A DNA stretch of 64,000 nt, taken from the NCBI RefSeq assembly GCF_000764305.2, contig NW_025933329.1, positions 129,822 through 193,821 of the forward strand. The letters are read 5' to 3'. This DNA is from Hyalella azteca (taxonomy: Eukaryota; Arthropoda; Malacostraca; Amphipoda; Hyalellidae). Positions 42,494 to 55,600 of the stretch are shown piece by piece. The notes under the pieces are model-generated. The model was not told where the DNA came from. It ran no database searches and saw only the letters and a list, made by a program, of their open reading frames with translations. Positions within the stretch are counted from its first letter, which is position 1, and every line of letters begins with the position of its first letter. Both the position numbers and the translations under genes were made by a program.

Positions 42494-45400
42494 AATGCTT
42501 TGTCCAATTATTCATAAGAACATTAGAAAATGCTTTCCAATATTTGCAAAGAATATCAAAGGGCTTTTGCCATTCAATCGAATCGAAGAACACACTTGAT
42601 CGCAGAAAATGGCGACCAGAGCTTACGCAGGGAACTCAGCAGAAGAGCTCAGCTTATGATTCTACCACAACATATCGTTCAGAGACAAGTGTTGTTGATA
42701 GTGAAAAAACCCAATACTTTCTAATTTTCAGTAATTGAGATTATAGTCTTTACTAAATTAGAGATAAGGAATACAAGCAGAGGGGATATGTCCCAAAAAT
42801 ACGAATTTAGCCTTAAAATTTCCAAAAGCCGAACTTCTGACGCAAGGTCCATGAACTAAGATATTAGACATATGAACGAACATTATTGAATATTGAACAT
42901 ATGTTCCGTGCAAGTCAGCCGAAAGATGTCGCTAGTTGGAAAATGTGGGACATTTAAATTTCTATTTAATCTATTTAGAATTGACTAGTTTGCCACTGAT
43001 GTCATATTTTAAAACAACAACACTTACTATTCAAATCCTTTTGATAAATACGAAAACTGACAGTTCAGTCTTTGAAATTCATTATCTAAATTCAAGGAGA
43101 TGGCCATAATGACATTTTGATATAAAAAACGTACAAAAAATCAATACGAAATACACAAAATCACTTTCAAAGTAAACGCACTCTTTTTTAATGATGATAC
43201 TTTGAACTGATTTGCAATATATAATTTACAATAATTGTGGAAATTTACATGTTCAGCCTCTAGCCCTAGGTAGTACACCACCTCAACTTGTGCAAACACA
43301 TTATTCCTAACCGATAGCACTAATTATTCTAGTAAAACTATTACTGCTAAAAAGTTATCTCAAAGATAATAAGTATCTTTGTTTGCTATGAGTTTGTGAC
43401 TTTGTGTCGACAAGTTAGTATATTTAACAGGGTGGCCCAGTGGTTACAGTTCAGAGTACCAAGATTGGAGCAGAGAGGCGCGGCTTCGCTGCCAGCTCTG
43501 TGCGCCAGTTTCTGGTCAGCATCGGCGAGGAGGCCGGGCGGTTAAGCGCAGCAGAATTGTAGCAGTGAGTTGCGAGTTCGAGGCCGCAACAAGCTATGAA
43601 TGTTCTGCGATGTTAAGAATCAGCGACAGGCCTACTAATCTCAGAAACTCTATTATCATTTATCACTATCCAGATTTGTAAACATAACTCAAACATGGAA
43701 AGATGACCTTTAAAACTGAGTTGACATCTTCACCTGCTACGACAGTAAACTCCAAGTTTTCGCTTGCGGGATTCAATGACACGTAAGACTTTTTGTGGAA
43801 ATAGTCTTGCATATCTGGAAAGATTTTTTTAATAACTATATGGGTTACTTGTGCAGCAGAAAATCTGAATGAATGTGAATTCTTCGATTAATTATCGGCA
43901 ATGTGGATATTTTGTAAACAAAAATGTCCGCCTATACACAGTTTTGACTTGTAAACTGACAATAAATTCAGTATAATGGTTCTTAACGTGCTTAGAAAAA
44001 TAATTATTCGGATACAAAGATCTACATTTTCCGAATTCTCCCAAGTATACTCGAGGCTAATGAGAGTTCAGGATAAAATATAATTTATTAAAAGATGCCG
44101 GACGCTTGAAGGAATTAAGCTAAAGGTGTCGATGACAGCAACGCTACGACCACAAACAAAAGAAACGCACATTAGACACACAAAGTTACGAAAGCATATT
44201 GCCATGCGCAGCGGCTACCTTATTTGGGAAGATAAATTTCAATTACACTATTTAAATAACGTATTACTAACGAGTGATAACACTTGAAAAACGGAGGAAA
44301 TTATTTCTGAAAAATTAAGAGACCGGGGAGTGAATGGCAGCGAACAGATATGGTATCGTCGTCTATAGCGAGAATTTTAACTCGGGTTTACAGGACTGTG
44401 AAATTTGAACGGCGATGATAAAATACATTTTGGCGAATGCAAATGATGTAAATAATTTCTAACAATCTGAATTTGGTCACTTTTCTCCAATGCATTTTTT
44501 CCTATGGAAGAAAAATTGCTTACAATTCGTGAAAAAAAACTTATAATTTTCGCTAAAAATTAACTACAACCGAAACGCTACCAACGTCAGAGATAAATTA
44601 AATCCAAGATAAATATTACAGAGTTGAGACAATAAGCCCCGCTTTAAATGATAGAAAATTAAACCTACAGGCAATGTTGGAAAAAAATGTTCAGATGAAA
44701 TTAGTTTCCCTATGGAACTTTCTAAGAACCAAATTGGTTATCGATGCAAAAAATGATCTACCACACAAATCATAGGGAACTAAAACTCGCAAATAAACAG
44801 CATCAACAAAAGAACAAATTTCCTATTAAATTAATCTAATAGTGAATGTAATCATACTTTAATCCAAAAGCTCCTTTCAAAGAATCAAATAGCTGTGTGA
44901 AAATTTACAATCAACACCCACACCCACACAAACTTGAAGATTTCGACCACCAAAAGCAAGATTATTTTTCATTTTTGGCCGTAATGACCGCAAAAAAAGG
45001 GGAGCCAGGCATTTATGGTACAATTTACATTACTTTAACTACTCAGGATATCGAAGAATAATAATTTCCGGGTTCCAAGTCAGTCCAGTATAAAAATAAT
45101 CGAACGGCCATGTTGTAACGAAGCGGTAATGAGTCTCATTTTGACGTTGTGGTACCAACATTTTCTTTTGCGGAACCAACTGAATTTTAATCTGGAGCTA
45201 CAAGTTATGGCCCCATACAACAAAGAAGTCCCCAGTCACTAAAATTTGTAATGTACTTCAATTTTGCACTTAGACTTTTAAATTTAAAAAATGAGCTGCA
45301 TGTATTTTTTTGTTACACGAAATCACTGAGGCTCTAAATACGACAGTTGGTAACTCATGAATGAATACAGCGAACGTAAACTCAATACCAAGACGCAAAT

Positions 45401-48400
45401 CACAGTGCATTTTTGCACGATATTTCAACAGAAAACATCAAAGAAATGAAACGAAATTCGTAAGCTAAAAAAACCCGCATTAGATATTGAAATGAACGCA
45501 ATAGAATCATTAGTGACAGAAATGATTAGACGTTTAGTAGAAATGCATACCTGAGTAACTAAGCTGCCAAAGAAATCATGACAATAATAAATAGGGCAAT
45601 AAATAGATGAAAAATAGACGGCACCTGAAAACCTACCCCACTCTTAAAAAATATAAAGGCAGAAACGAAATATTAATAATGGGAGTTTTGTAAGCGAACA
45701 TCTGGTGAAATTCATCGCGGACTTTGCTCGTGTTCACATAATAATTATTGAATATTACGAGAAAATAATGGGAACTGGAAGATGAGGAGACGGGTAGAAC
45801 ATTTTTAATGTAAAATATTCGCGGTCAACTCTAGGACGAAGTTACATATCTGATTAACATTAATTCCCATGCCTTTATTAGAGATAAATAAATGCATGGA
45901 TTACTTTTTCTAGTGGGATAAACTTAAAACAAAAAATCGCTCAAAATGGGGTTTTTGTGTAACAGGGAGATTTGATTGAAAAAAATTGGTGCTTTTTAAA
46001 TAATATTGCTAATAATCCCTCACTTTCTTGTGAAGCGCCTACAAACACACCAACAAAATACGTGGCGATATGAACATGGGTAAGTGAAGAGCAAAATTGT
46101 TTACAAGCAGCTTCCACTTATGTACATAAGCTGGTGAAGGGATATTGAAGTTACTTTCCATATTAAAATAAGTTTCCAAGTCAAAATATTGTTATGCTTA
46201 ATAGCGGAATTAGATCCTTCCATACTCAATGCTGAAATGTACACTGCCTGTATTAAAGCGAATAATATTAAACTTAAAGCTACTCATAATCAATATAGTA
46301 GATATTATGTGCAACACAGAAAACCTATTCGGAAATTACGGAAAAAATCCCATTAAAAGAAAGGTGTCAATGTATTTAAAATATTGACACCATTAACAAG
46401 TCGATGATTTCTAAATAGCATCAGAAAAGCTTTAGTAATTAGGGCAAAATGTCAGTTTTTAGAAGAATGTAATAAGTTATATCCAAAAAATGACAGATAT
46501 GGAAGAAAATGATCACTTCTACTAACACAAAATCGCACAACCTTAGAAAAAAACGGGAATTTAAAAATATTTTACACTTGCGGACTCCAAACACTCACGC
46601 CGGAAAACTACGCGAATCAGGCAAGAATAACATTATTACGTAGACAAATTCATTCTACTATTCAGGCAATTAAGGGTTAAAGCACGCACTATAGTCACAC
46701 CGAGACCGCAGCTAAGAAATAATATGTACAATCGGCCTTTTAAAACTACTCCTGTATTCTTAAAATATCTTAAGTGAGAAGGAAAATAGGCTTGAATAAT
46801 ATAGATGAAAATGTGTAATAATATAGATGAAAATGTGCCTTATTGTGAGTGAATAAAGATTCAGGACAAACATGTTGCGTGCTGAAAGTCGGAAAACATC
46901 GAAGAAAATGAAGTGTTGATGAATATGTAAGTGAAACTCTGTCTGTAAATGGCAACATGAAAGTTTGGTTGTCATTATATAAAACAAGATAGGTCTTGAT
47001 ATGAATTCGTTTTAAATTAAAAGTGTAAAAATATGCATAACATCGTCCAGTTTTACATCCTACATTGAGATACACATCAAGATTTATGATCTGTAAATTT
47101 ACACGAATAACATCGCATTGCAATGAATGTTCATGTCTCAAGCAAGATTCAAACGGTTTAATGAAAAAAAAATCTCTTCAGCAATGAAGATCTTTTCACC
47201 ATCAAGTCATTTACAATTTTGAATAAGCATATATATAAACATCATCAGTTTTCGTCATAAAAAAATTTTTTAACGTCAATATTGTTCCATTTGAATGGTA
47301 CGCGGTATTTCGCAAGTTATAATTTTGTTACAAATATCAATGATGACAACTATTGGAAAAATAACATGAAGGGTTTAGATGGAGTCATGTTGAATTAGGC
47401 AGCAAGAGAAAACGGATTTGGAATATCTGCTGTACACTTAAATGAATGTAGTTATGAATGCGAAAAAAGTGATGGAATAGTGATACATAGGAAACTTTGC
47501 CTTTAATGAACTCATATACAAATAGAAGAATGTATAAGATAATTATTAGAAAAATATTCTACAGAAAAGAACCAAGAAGTAGAAGCAAGTCATGGAACAA
47601 ATAGGTATATAATTTAGAAACAAAAAGTACAGAGAGTAAACAAAATATTTTATTTCAGGCTTTGTCTCTTTTACTTACAAAAATGTTATATTTTCGCATA
47701 TCAATGCTTCTAATGAAATGAAATTTTTCTGACATTGGAAGAAAATGAACGTAAATCACCGATAAAATTGGGGTTTTAAGCATTAATAAGTATGGAAAAA
47801 GAACTTGTACCAAAACAAAGAGATAATACAAAGAAATTAGATCTTAAATAGCGAATGGTCGAGAGAATAGTTGACGAAAGATATGATGCGAAGTGGTAAA
47901 TAAGAGTCCCATACGAGGACCTCCCGTAAATTTTGGATCCCCTACAATTCTTTAATATTCTTATTCATTCAGGTATTTTGCATACCGTTTCTGATCAACA
48001 AATGAAAAATTTCTGTCAAGTATAAGAGAATTGGAGGTCTTCAAAGGAAGCTCTTTTTTTTAACCACCATAAGAAGATGTAAATAGTAAGAGAAGAAAGC
48101 TATGAAGCAACTATGCAACCTACATTACTATTTAGACTAGAGCGTTACAATCTTACGAACTACAATTGAGCTGTACACGAAGATACACACGCACGCGACT
48201 ATGTTCAAATACACATACACTGCACCAACTAAAACTTCCATGATATCTACAGTCGCCTGCGTAAATGTCTATTTCTCGAATTTAAAAGTTATTATTTTCA
48301 GTTATAATTTATGAATTTTGAACACACAAAGCCCGAAGTTGGGTGTTAATTTATTTTTGATAAATAGAAATACAAGATAGATACCAGGTATCATCGCACA

Positions 48401-49186
48401 TACGGTTCTAATGAGTGAATCAGAGAATGAAAATTGTTACCGCTTTTAGATTTGAATCGAAATGAAACAAATCAAGAAAATAGTTTGAATTGATTATGAG
48501 CATCTCTCTGCATTAGAGAAATTGAACAATTTGAGAACCGAAGAAACTTCTGACGATATTGAGAAATCTTACACTCTACAGGCGACTGTGAGAAGTGATT
48601 ATGCATGTACACCTCATCCAGCACGCTCATCTAGTGCTGTGGTTTATCAAATTAATAGAACTTCGGACGAATTAATAGAAATACGTCAGTTAATTTAACA
48701 GAATTTCACGTCAAGATCCAAGATTTGAAATTAAGTGTATTGCTTCGTCTTTTTAAAGTGTGGGATACAATTTGTGAAGTCATCTAAATCTTTCAAAGTC
48801 CGCTCGATTTAGTCATTTAATTAATATCAAACACAAGACTCTACTCAAAGTTAACTTTTGTACAATGTTGTGGTGTGTATGGTTATAAAATTTAAAATTT
48901 AGCCAATGCTAAATATCTTGATTACCTACTGTGCAAAAAATTGTTGTGTCAGAAACAATGTCTGTAAAATAATGGATCAAACAAATTCTATTGGTGACAT
49001 CAACAGTCATTAATATTAACCAATCTCCTTTGCAATTCCACAAAAGTAGCAATGACAACCTAATCAAGCACAAACGTTAACTGCTATTACAGTAACAAGA
49101 ATAATGGTCGTAATAAAATAGCGCTGTAATGAAATAACAGATGAAAAATTTACTCTAATATCGGGCATTTAAATTAAACTTATTGT
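42494..49186. other. intergenic region between UBE2Q and ZSWIM8
   Basis: Contains the UBE2Q promoter region and the SINE at 43429. No TATA box can be called in such AT-rich sequence and no further gene is visible. Confidence 0.5.
43429..43665 (+). mobile_element. tRNA-derived SINE, near full length
   Basis: Begins GGTGGCCCAGTGGTTACAG, whose TGGCCCAGTGG is a perfect pol III A box. A B-box position (GCGGCTTCGCTGCC) has decayed here but is intact in other copies. Followed by a tRNA-unrelated body with GGCCGGGCGGTTAAGCGCAG and TTGCGAGTTCGAGGCC. Sits between UBE2Q and ZSWIM8. Confidence 0.8.
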
Positions 49187-49192
49187 TTTATT
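49187..49192 (-). terminator. candidate poly(A) signal AATAAA for ZSWIM8
   Basis: TTTATT on the plus strand (AATAAA on the gene strand) about 394 bases after the ZSWIM8 stop. It is the first canonical hexamer I noticed downstream. The region is AT-rich, so a chance match is possible. Confidence 0.35.
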
Positions 49193-49394
49193 AAGACAGT
49201 GAGCAATTCTACGGAAATTACCGTAGAACAAAAATGAATGCCAGAAATTATTCGGCGACAGGTCAAATGTACTCAAAAGTTAATGCACTAGGAAGACGAC
49301 AACGAAACCGAATCGATGGAGGGAGATTTAATAGTTGGCAAATATGGCAGCATAACATTAACGGCGGGAAACACAGCGTGGGTGGAGTGCCTCT

Positions 49395-49550
49395 TTTAAA
49401 TGCATCACCACTGCAGCACTTGGCATCACCACAGCAGCACTTGGCATCACCACAGCACTTGAGGGCTGTAATGTTACAGCACTGGAAGGCGGTATCACCA
49501 CAGCATCTAATTGCTGTGGCACCACAGCACTGGATGGATGTGCAGGCAAG
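49395..49550 (-). repeat. ~21-bp repeats in the ZSWIM8 3' UTR
   Basis: Repeats of CACTTGGCATCACCACAGCA with diverged copies (CAGCACTGGAAGGCGGTATC). Downstream of the stop codon, so probably transcribed as 3' UTR. Confidence 0.7.
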
Positions 49551-49585
49551 CACAGCAGGGATATGAGCAGCGCTGAGGAGCGACG

Positions 49586-49649
49586 TCATCCTCCCTGGTT
49601 GAGGGTGGCAGAGAGCATCTGCCACAGTTCCTTTTTGCAGCATTTCGAC
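49586..49649 (-). CDS. ZSWIM8: ZSWIM8 terminal exon o (stop codon)
   Basis: 64 coding bases after TTGTGCAG: SKCCKKELWQMLSATLNQGG and TGA (49586-49588). Human ZSWIM8 ends SKQTKELWQRV... so this is the true C-terminus. A longer ORF in another frame overlaps it but is not the conserved frame. Confidence 0.94.
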
Positions 49650-52600
49650 CTGCACAACAGCGAGTATCATTTATAACAAATTAATTTAGTGAAGAACTTC
49701 TAGGTGAAAATAAACAGTTCTCCAGGAATTGTAATAACCAAAGCCTGGCATCGAGTGCCAGTAATAACAAATTAATTTAGTGGAGAACTTCTAGGTGAAA
49801 ATAAACAGTTCTACACCAATTGTAATAACCAAAGTTCGAGTATCATTAATAAAAAATTAAGTGAAGAACTTCTAGGTGAAAATAAACAGTTCTCCAGGAA
49901 TTGTAATAACCACAACAGGACACCAAAATGATTTTTCCAAGTACGATCCTTTGATGAACTTGAAGGTCATTTACTCAAAACCTCACCTAGCCTGCGTTTA
50001 GTTCAAATAACATTACATTGAAAAGTATAGGGGAATCAAATTTGTGGTCGAAATTTAGCAAATTACAAGTAATAACTTCTAGACATAGGAAAATTGTGTT
50101 ATTTAGTAATATGATGCGACTCTTCACAATAGAATGAAAAAAATGAAGGAAAAGAAAATTGTGTTAGCAGTACGACGCCAACTCTTCACAAAAGAATAAT
50201 AAAAAATTAAAGGAAAAGAAAATTGCGTTATTTACTAATATGATAACAAAAATATGATAACAAACTCTTCATAACAAATTGAAGAAAAAGAAAATTGTGT
50301 TATTTAGAAATTTGATGCCGAATCTTCACAAAATAACGAAAAAAATTAAAGAAAAAGAAAATTGTGTTATTTAATTATATGTCGCAAACCACAAAAGAAT
50401 TAAAGGAAAATACCTGCGTAGAGACTGAAGAAGTTCATTGAACTGCACAAGGCCTGTAGGAGTCATCTGGAAGGCCTTGCGTGCGGTGCACATGATGTTA
50501 ACAAACTCATCATAGTCAGACGCTGTGATGTAGTACAGCTTCATGTGGCAGCACTGGATGAACCTGAACATACATCAACATTATTATATACTAACATACA
50601 GCTTCATGTGGCAGCACCGGATGAACCTGCGCATACATCAACATTATTATATACTAACATTATTATTGCTATATTATTATAAAGCATTATATTATATTAG
50701 CATTACAGTGTTATGTACTAGCATTATTATTATTATTGTTATATTATTATAAAGCATTATATTATATTAGTATTAGTTTTATACGTTAGCATTTCATTAT
50801 TATTTTGTTTCTAAAACCTGCACATCAACGTAAAAATTTATCATCATTATCCACATTCTCTAGTTCCTTTAATGTAAATATAACCTGCACAAATGAACAT
50901 GAGTTTATATCAAAATTTATTGTATTCATCGGCTTCTATATAGTTAACAAAACCGGCATTTCAAGCCGGAGTAAATAATTAACATAAGATCTGTGATAAG
51001 CAGGGTGCGTACCGGTATTTAGAAAGAGAATTCCATGACTTTCCAGGCCTGGAAAATGAAAAATAAAATTCCATGACTTTCCAGGCTTTCCATGACCGGT
51101 ACGCACCCTGTATAGAATACAACTCACATTTGCTGACATTTCTGCACGAGAGGCTGCAGAATCGGCGATGATCTGAGTTGGTGTTGATACATAGCCTGTT
51201 GTTGTTGTTGCTGTTGCTGCTGTTGTTGTTGTTGTTGCTGTTGTTGACGGGAGAGGTAATGTGACACTTCTTGTGCGAGCTCGAACAGCACGAAGGGAGA
51301 GACGACGCTGTTAACGCAGCACAAACAGAAGCGGTGCAGGTATTGATTACCTGTTGACATTAAATAAAATTAGAGGCATGAAATATTATTATTATTTGCG
51401 GCATGGCAAACAGTTATGAAATTAGGGGCATGGAAAATTTGGGACACAAAATATTATTATTTTTAGGGGCATGGAAAACAGGAAAAAAATTAGGTGCATG
51501 GAAAACAGTACCTAACAAAATTAGGGGCATGGAAAACAGTAACAAAATTAGGGGCATGGAAAAGAGTAATAAAATTAGGGGTATGGAAAACAGTAACAAA
51601 ATTAGGGGCATGGAAAAGAGTAATAAAATTAGGGGTATGGAAAACAGTAACAAAATTAGGGGCATGGAAACGAGTAACAAAATTAGGGGCATGGAAAACA
51701 GTAACAAAATTAGGGGCAAGGAAAACAGTAAGATGCTGTAGAAATAATGTTTATTTATTCAATAAAGTTATAGGTTGCTGATCATGGGTGAATATACAAA
51801 AAATGTGAAAGCCAAACGTAGTGAAATTTCTTATGGACATGTTCAAATTAATGTGTTTGGTATCTTCATTAGAGGATGGAGGAATGCACGAGCGAATCAT
51901 GAAATTTCCTCTGATAAACCTCGGCAATAGAAATAACACAGCCAAGAACAAAACAATGAAATTACTTAACAAAACAATTTATTTGCTTTTAAATTCATGA
52001 TAACGTTGCGATTTAGGCAATCAAGTGATCTTAATGTGCAAGCAGGCGACTGTTGGGATAAATGTTGGGGCGAATTTTTTGGCCGTTTTCTTTGCTTTGA
52101 AATTCATGATAAACATGCGATTTAAGCAATCAAGTGATAATGCTCAAGCAGGTGACTGTTGGGATAAATGTTGGGGCGAATTTTTTGGCCGTTTTCTTTG
52201 CTTTGAAATTCATGATAAACATGCGATTTAAGCAATCAAGTGATAATGCTCAAGCAGGTGACTGTTGGGATAGATGTTGAATAGACTGACCAAGTTTCTT
52301 GGCCACTCCGAGCAACCATTTAATTTCTTCGCCATAGGGAGGATGTGGTGCGTATTTATTCTGAGGTCGGTCATCCTGAACACGTCGTGCCAGAGTCTCC
52401 ATGGCCAGCATACCGACGCGGTACGCGTTCATCAGGTACTCTACGCTACGCTGCTGCTGCTGCTCTGCACCGCGCGTTCTCGCCACCTGCTCGAAGTGAT
52501 CAGGTTAAATCGGTGGTTCCCAAACTTCTACAGTCTGGCGCACCCTTGGCTCCCCAGGGCGCACCCTTGGCTCCCCAGTGAATTCCTATCACCCCCGACA

Positions 52601-55600
52601 GACACATATGAATTCCTATCGCTCCCGACAGACACATATGAATTCCTAGTGCCCCCAACAGACATATGAATTCCTATCACCCCCGACAGACAAATGAATT
52701 CCTATCGCCCCCGACAGACACATATGAATTCCTATCGCCCCCGACAGACACATATGAATTCCTATCGCCCCCGACAGACACATATGAATTCATATCGCCC
52801 CCGACAGACACATATGAATTCCTATCACCCCCGACGTACACATATGAATTCCTATCACCCCCGACGAACAAATGAATTCCTATCACCCCTGACAGACACA
52901 TATGAATTCCTAGCAACCCCCAGAGTTTGAATATTTAAAAAATTTACACTAGAAACACAGGAGGAGTTAAAAAAACCAGACCTGGGTGGAAAAACCCATC
53001 GCTGGGAGCCGGGTAACTGCAACTGTTGTGTATAAATTGTCAAACAAATGTTCTAACTTCTGATTTCGACTTCGGACTGCCGCCCCCTTCTCTCTCACCA
53101 CCCCCCCCAGATCTTTCCACCACCCCAAGGGGGCGGTACCGCCCACTTTGTGAACAACTGGGTTAAATTAATGTTCAAATTATCTGGAAAATTTCTATAA
53201 TGATGTGCTCAAAGCAGCTATAGTTATGTTAAAGTGATATACGTAGATTCAGTTGAAAATGTTATTTTTTATGATTGCTTGAAATTTTTGAAAATTAGAA
53301 AATGATTGAAATTTTGATAAATTTGAAAATGCCATGCATAATAAAACTCATTAAATATTAAGGTTAAGTCTATGGTAGTTTGCTTAAGAATTGTGAAAAA
53401 TTTTTCCCAAAACTTCTGAAGTTATGCTAAGATGAAATCAATCAATGAAGAGGTTCGCTAGGAAATGCTTCACACAACACAATGATTAGTAAATGACGAT
53501 TAACGCATCACATCAATAATTTGCAAAAATAAATGACAATTCCAATTCTAAGAGGATACAGATTTTTTTAAGAATGATGTTTCGAATGAATGACACAGAT
53601 TTTAGCCAGCATCCCTTGGTGTCACAGTAGTAGTTTGGTGATTAGCAGATGGGATAATTTTTTTTCTGGGGTCCAAAATATAGTTTAACAATTTCAGAGA
53701 GCTGTCAAAAATCAAAGAGCTGTCAAAAATCAAAGAGGCATTAAAAATCAAAGAGCCGTCAAAAATTTAAGAGCCGTCAAAAATTGTAGAGCCGTTAAAA
53801 ACTGAAGAGCAGTAAAAAATCATAGAGCCGTTAAAAAACAAATAGCAGTAAGAAATCGAAGAACCGTCAAAAAACATAGAGCCGTCAAAATTGGAAGAGC
53901 CATTAAAAACCTAAGAAAATATTCATGTAATTCATGTTACCTGTTGTTGCTGCTGTTGAATTTGCTGTCCCTGAGGGGCGGCGTGTTGCATAGACGCTGG
54001 CGGTGGCAAGGCAGGCTGGTGGTAAAAGGGACGGGCGAGGAGCGGGGGCTGCATTCCCTGTGGGTTAGGGGCACCCCCCATGTACGGAGGTGGGGGAGTG
54101 CTTTGAGCCCCCGCTTGGAAGCCCGCGGGCACAGAGTAGAGACCAGCCCCCTGATGGGGGTTTAGGGGAGGCTGCATCATTGGGGCCATGTTTGAAGGCA
54201 TGCCAGCCACGCTGTTTTGTGCTGGACCGCCTCCGCTTGGCTGAAAACATGGAAAATTATCATAAGTGTCAGAGAAAAATGGCTGAAAAGATGGAAAATT
54301 ATCATAAGTGTCGGAGAAAATCTTGCAAGACATCGACAAAGCGGAAATGTTAGAGTAAAACAATGCACGTTGATGTCATAATAAAGAAGAAATCAGCGCA
54401 TGGAAGAATTGGAACAAGGTTTGTATTCTACAACAAATAATTTCTAAAAAAATAATCTATAACTAATAATTTCGAGGATCACTCTTGGGATACGTGTTGT
54501 GTACATGCAGCTGAAGGTGCAGGAGGAGCAGAGGAGCATCGTACCTGCTGCAGGAGGTGCAGAGGAGCATCGTACCTGCTGCAGGAGGTGCAGAGGAGCA
54601 TCGTACCTGCTGCAGGAGGAGCAGAGGAGCATCGTACCTGCTGCAGGAGGTGCAGAGCCGCAGTGTGTGGAGGAGAGCAGTAGTGCAGAGGAGGGGCGCC
54701 GCTGGCCACTACGCTGCCCACCGCGGGATTGGCGCTGCCGGGGCCGGGGCTTGGCTGCACGTACATCTGAAGAGACATTCAAGCGTCAGATACTAACTCG
54801 CTTTTATGCTCTGAATGCTAGGTTGTAATTTTTCCACAACTGATACAAATACCTCAGTTGATTTGTTAGGTAGCACAAATTATCATGTGCTTCGTTCAAT
54901 ATATTCTTTGCAAAGAATTTACAGGAAAATCGAGCAAATTGAGCAGAAAAATTTCTCATCCAATACTATGCACAGGAACAGAAATACAAATACTTAAACT
55001 AATTCAACTTCAAACAATCATCGTGCCAAGACAACATAAATTTATGTGAGACAAGACAGATATGATAAGGTAAATTTATGTAAGACAAGACAGATATGAC
55101 AAGTAGGTAAGATTATGCCATCACAAAAGTAAGCAATAACCTACCGGGAAGGGCATGTGTCCGTGCATGATATTGTGCGTGGCAACCGTGGGCACGAAGC
55201 TGCACCGGAAAGCGTACGGCGTTGCAACAGTTGCAGCACTAAAGGGATTGTTGTTGCTGTACGTTGTGGGTCTGTACGCACAGGAGTGTTGTGCTTGTTG
55301 CAACTGTTGTGCCTGTTGCAACTGCTGGGCCTGTTGCAACTGCTGGGCTTGTTGCAACTGTTGTTGCGGCTGCAACTGCTGTGCCTGTTGCAGCTGATGT
55401 GGCTGCGGCATGTGCTGTTGCATCTGCTGTGGTAGCTGCTGAGGTGGCTGCATCTGTTGTGGTTGCTGCATCTGTTGTGGTTGCATTTGCTGTGGTTGCT
55501 GCATCTGTTGTGGTGGTTGCATTTGCTGTTGTTGTTGCATCTGCTGTTGTGGTTGCATCTGTTGAGATTGCTGCATCTGCTGAGGTTGCTGCATCTGTTG

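Noticed and set aside
43429..43505. A tRNA gene
   Set aside because: Pol III boxes are present but the cloverleaf is not, and the same unit recurs with a common unrelated body: a SINE.
49263..49670. 135-residue minus-strand frame over the last ZSWIM8 exon
   Set aside because: It is in a different frame from the conserved KELWQ ending, and its cysteine-rich part is 3' UTR repeat.
51403..51741. Plus-strand NKIRGMENS repeat frame
   Set aside because: 27-bp intronic array; the period explains the open frame.
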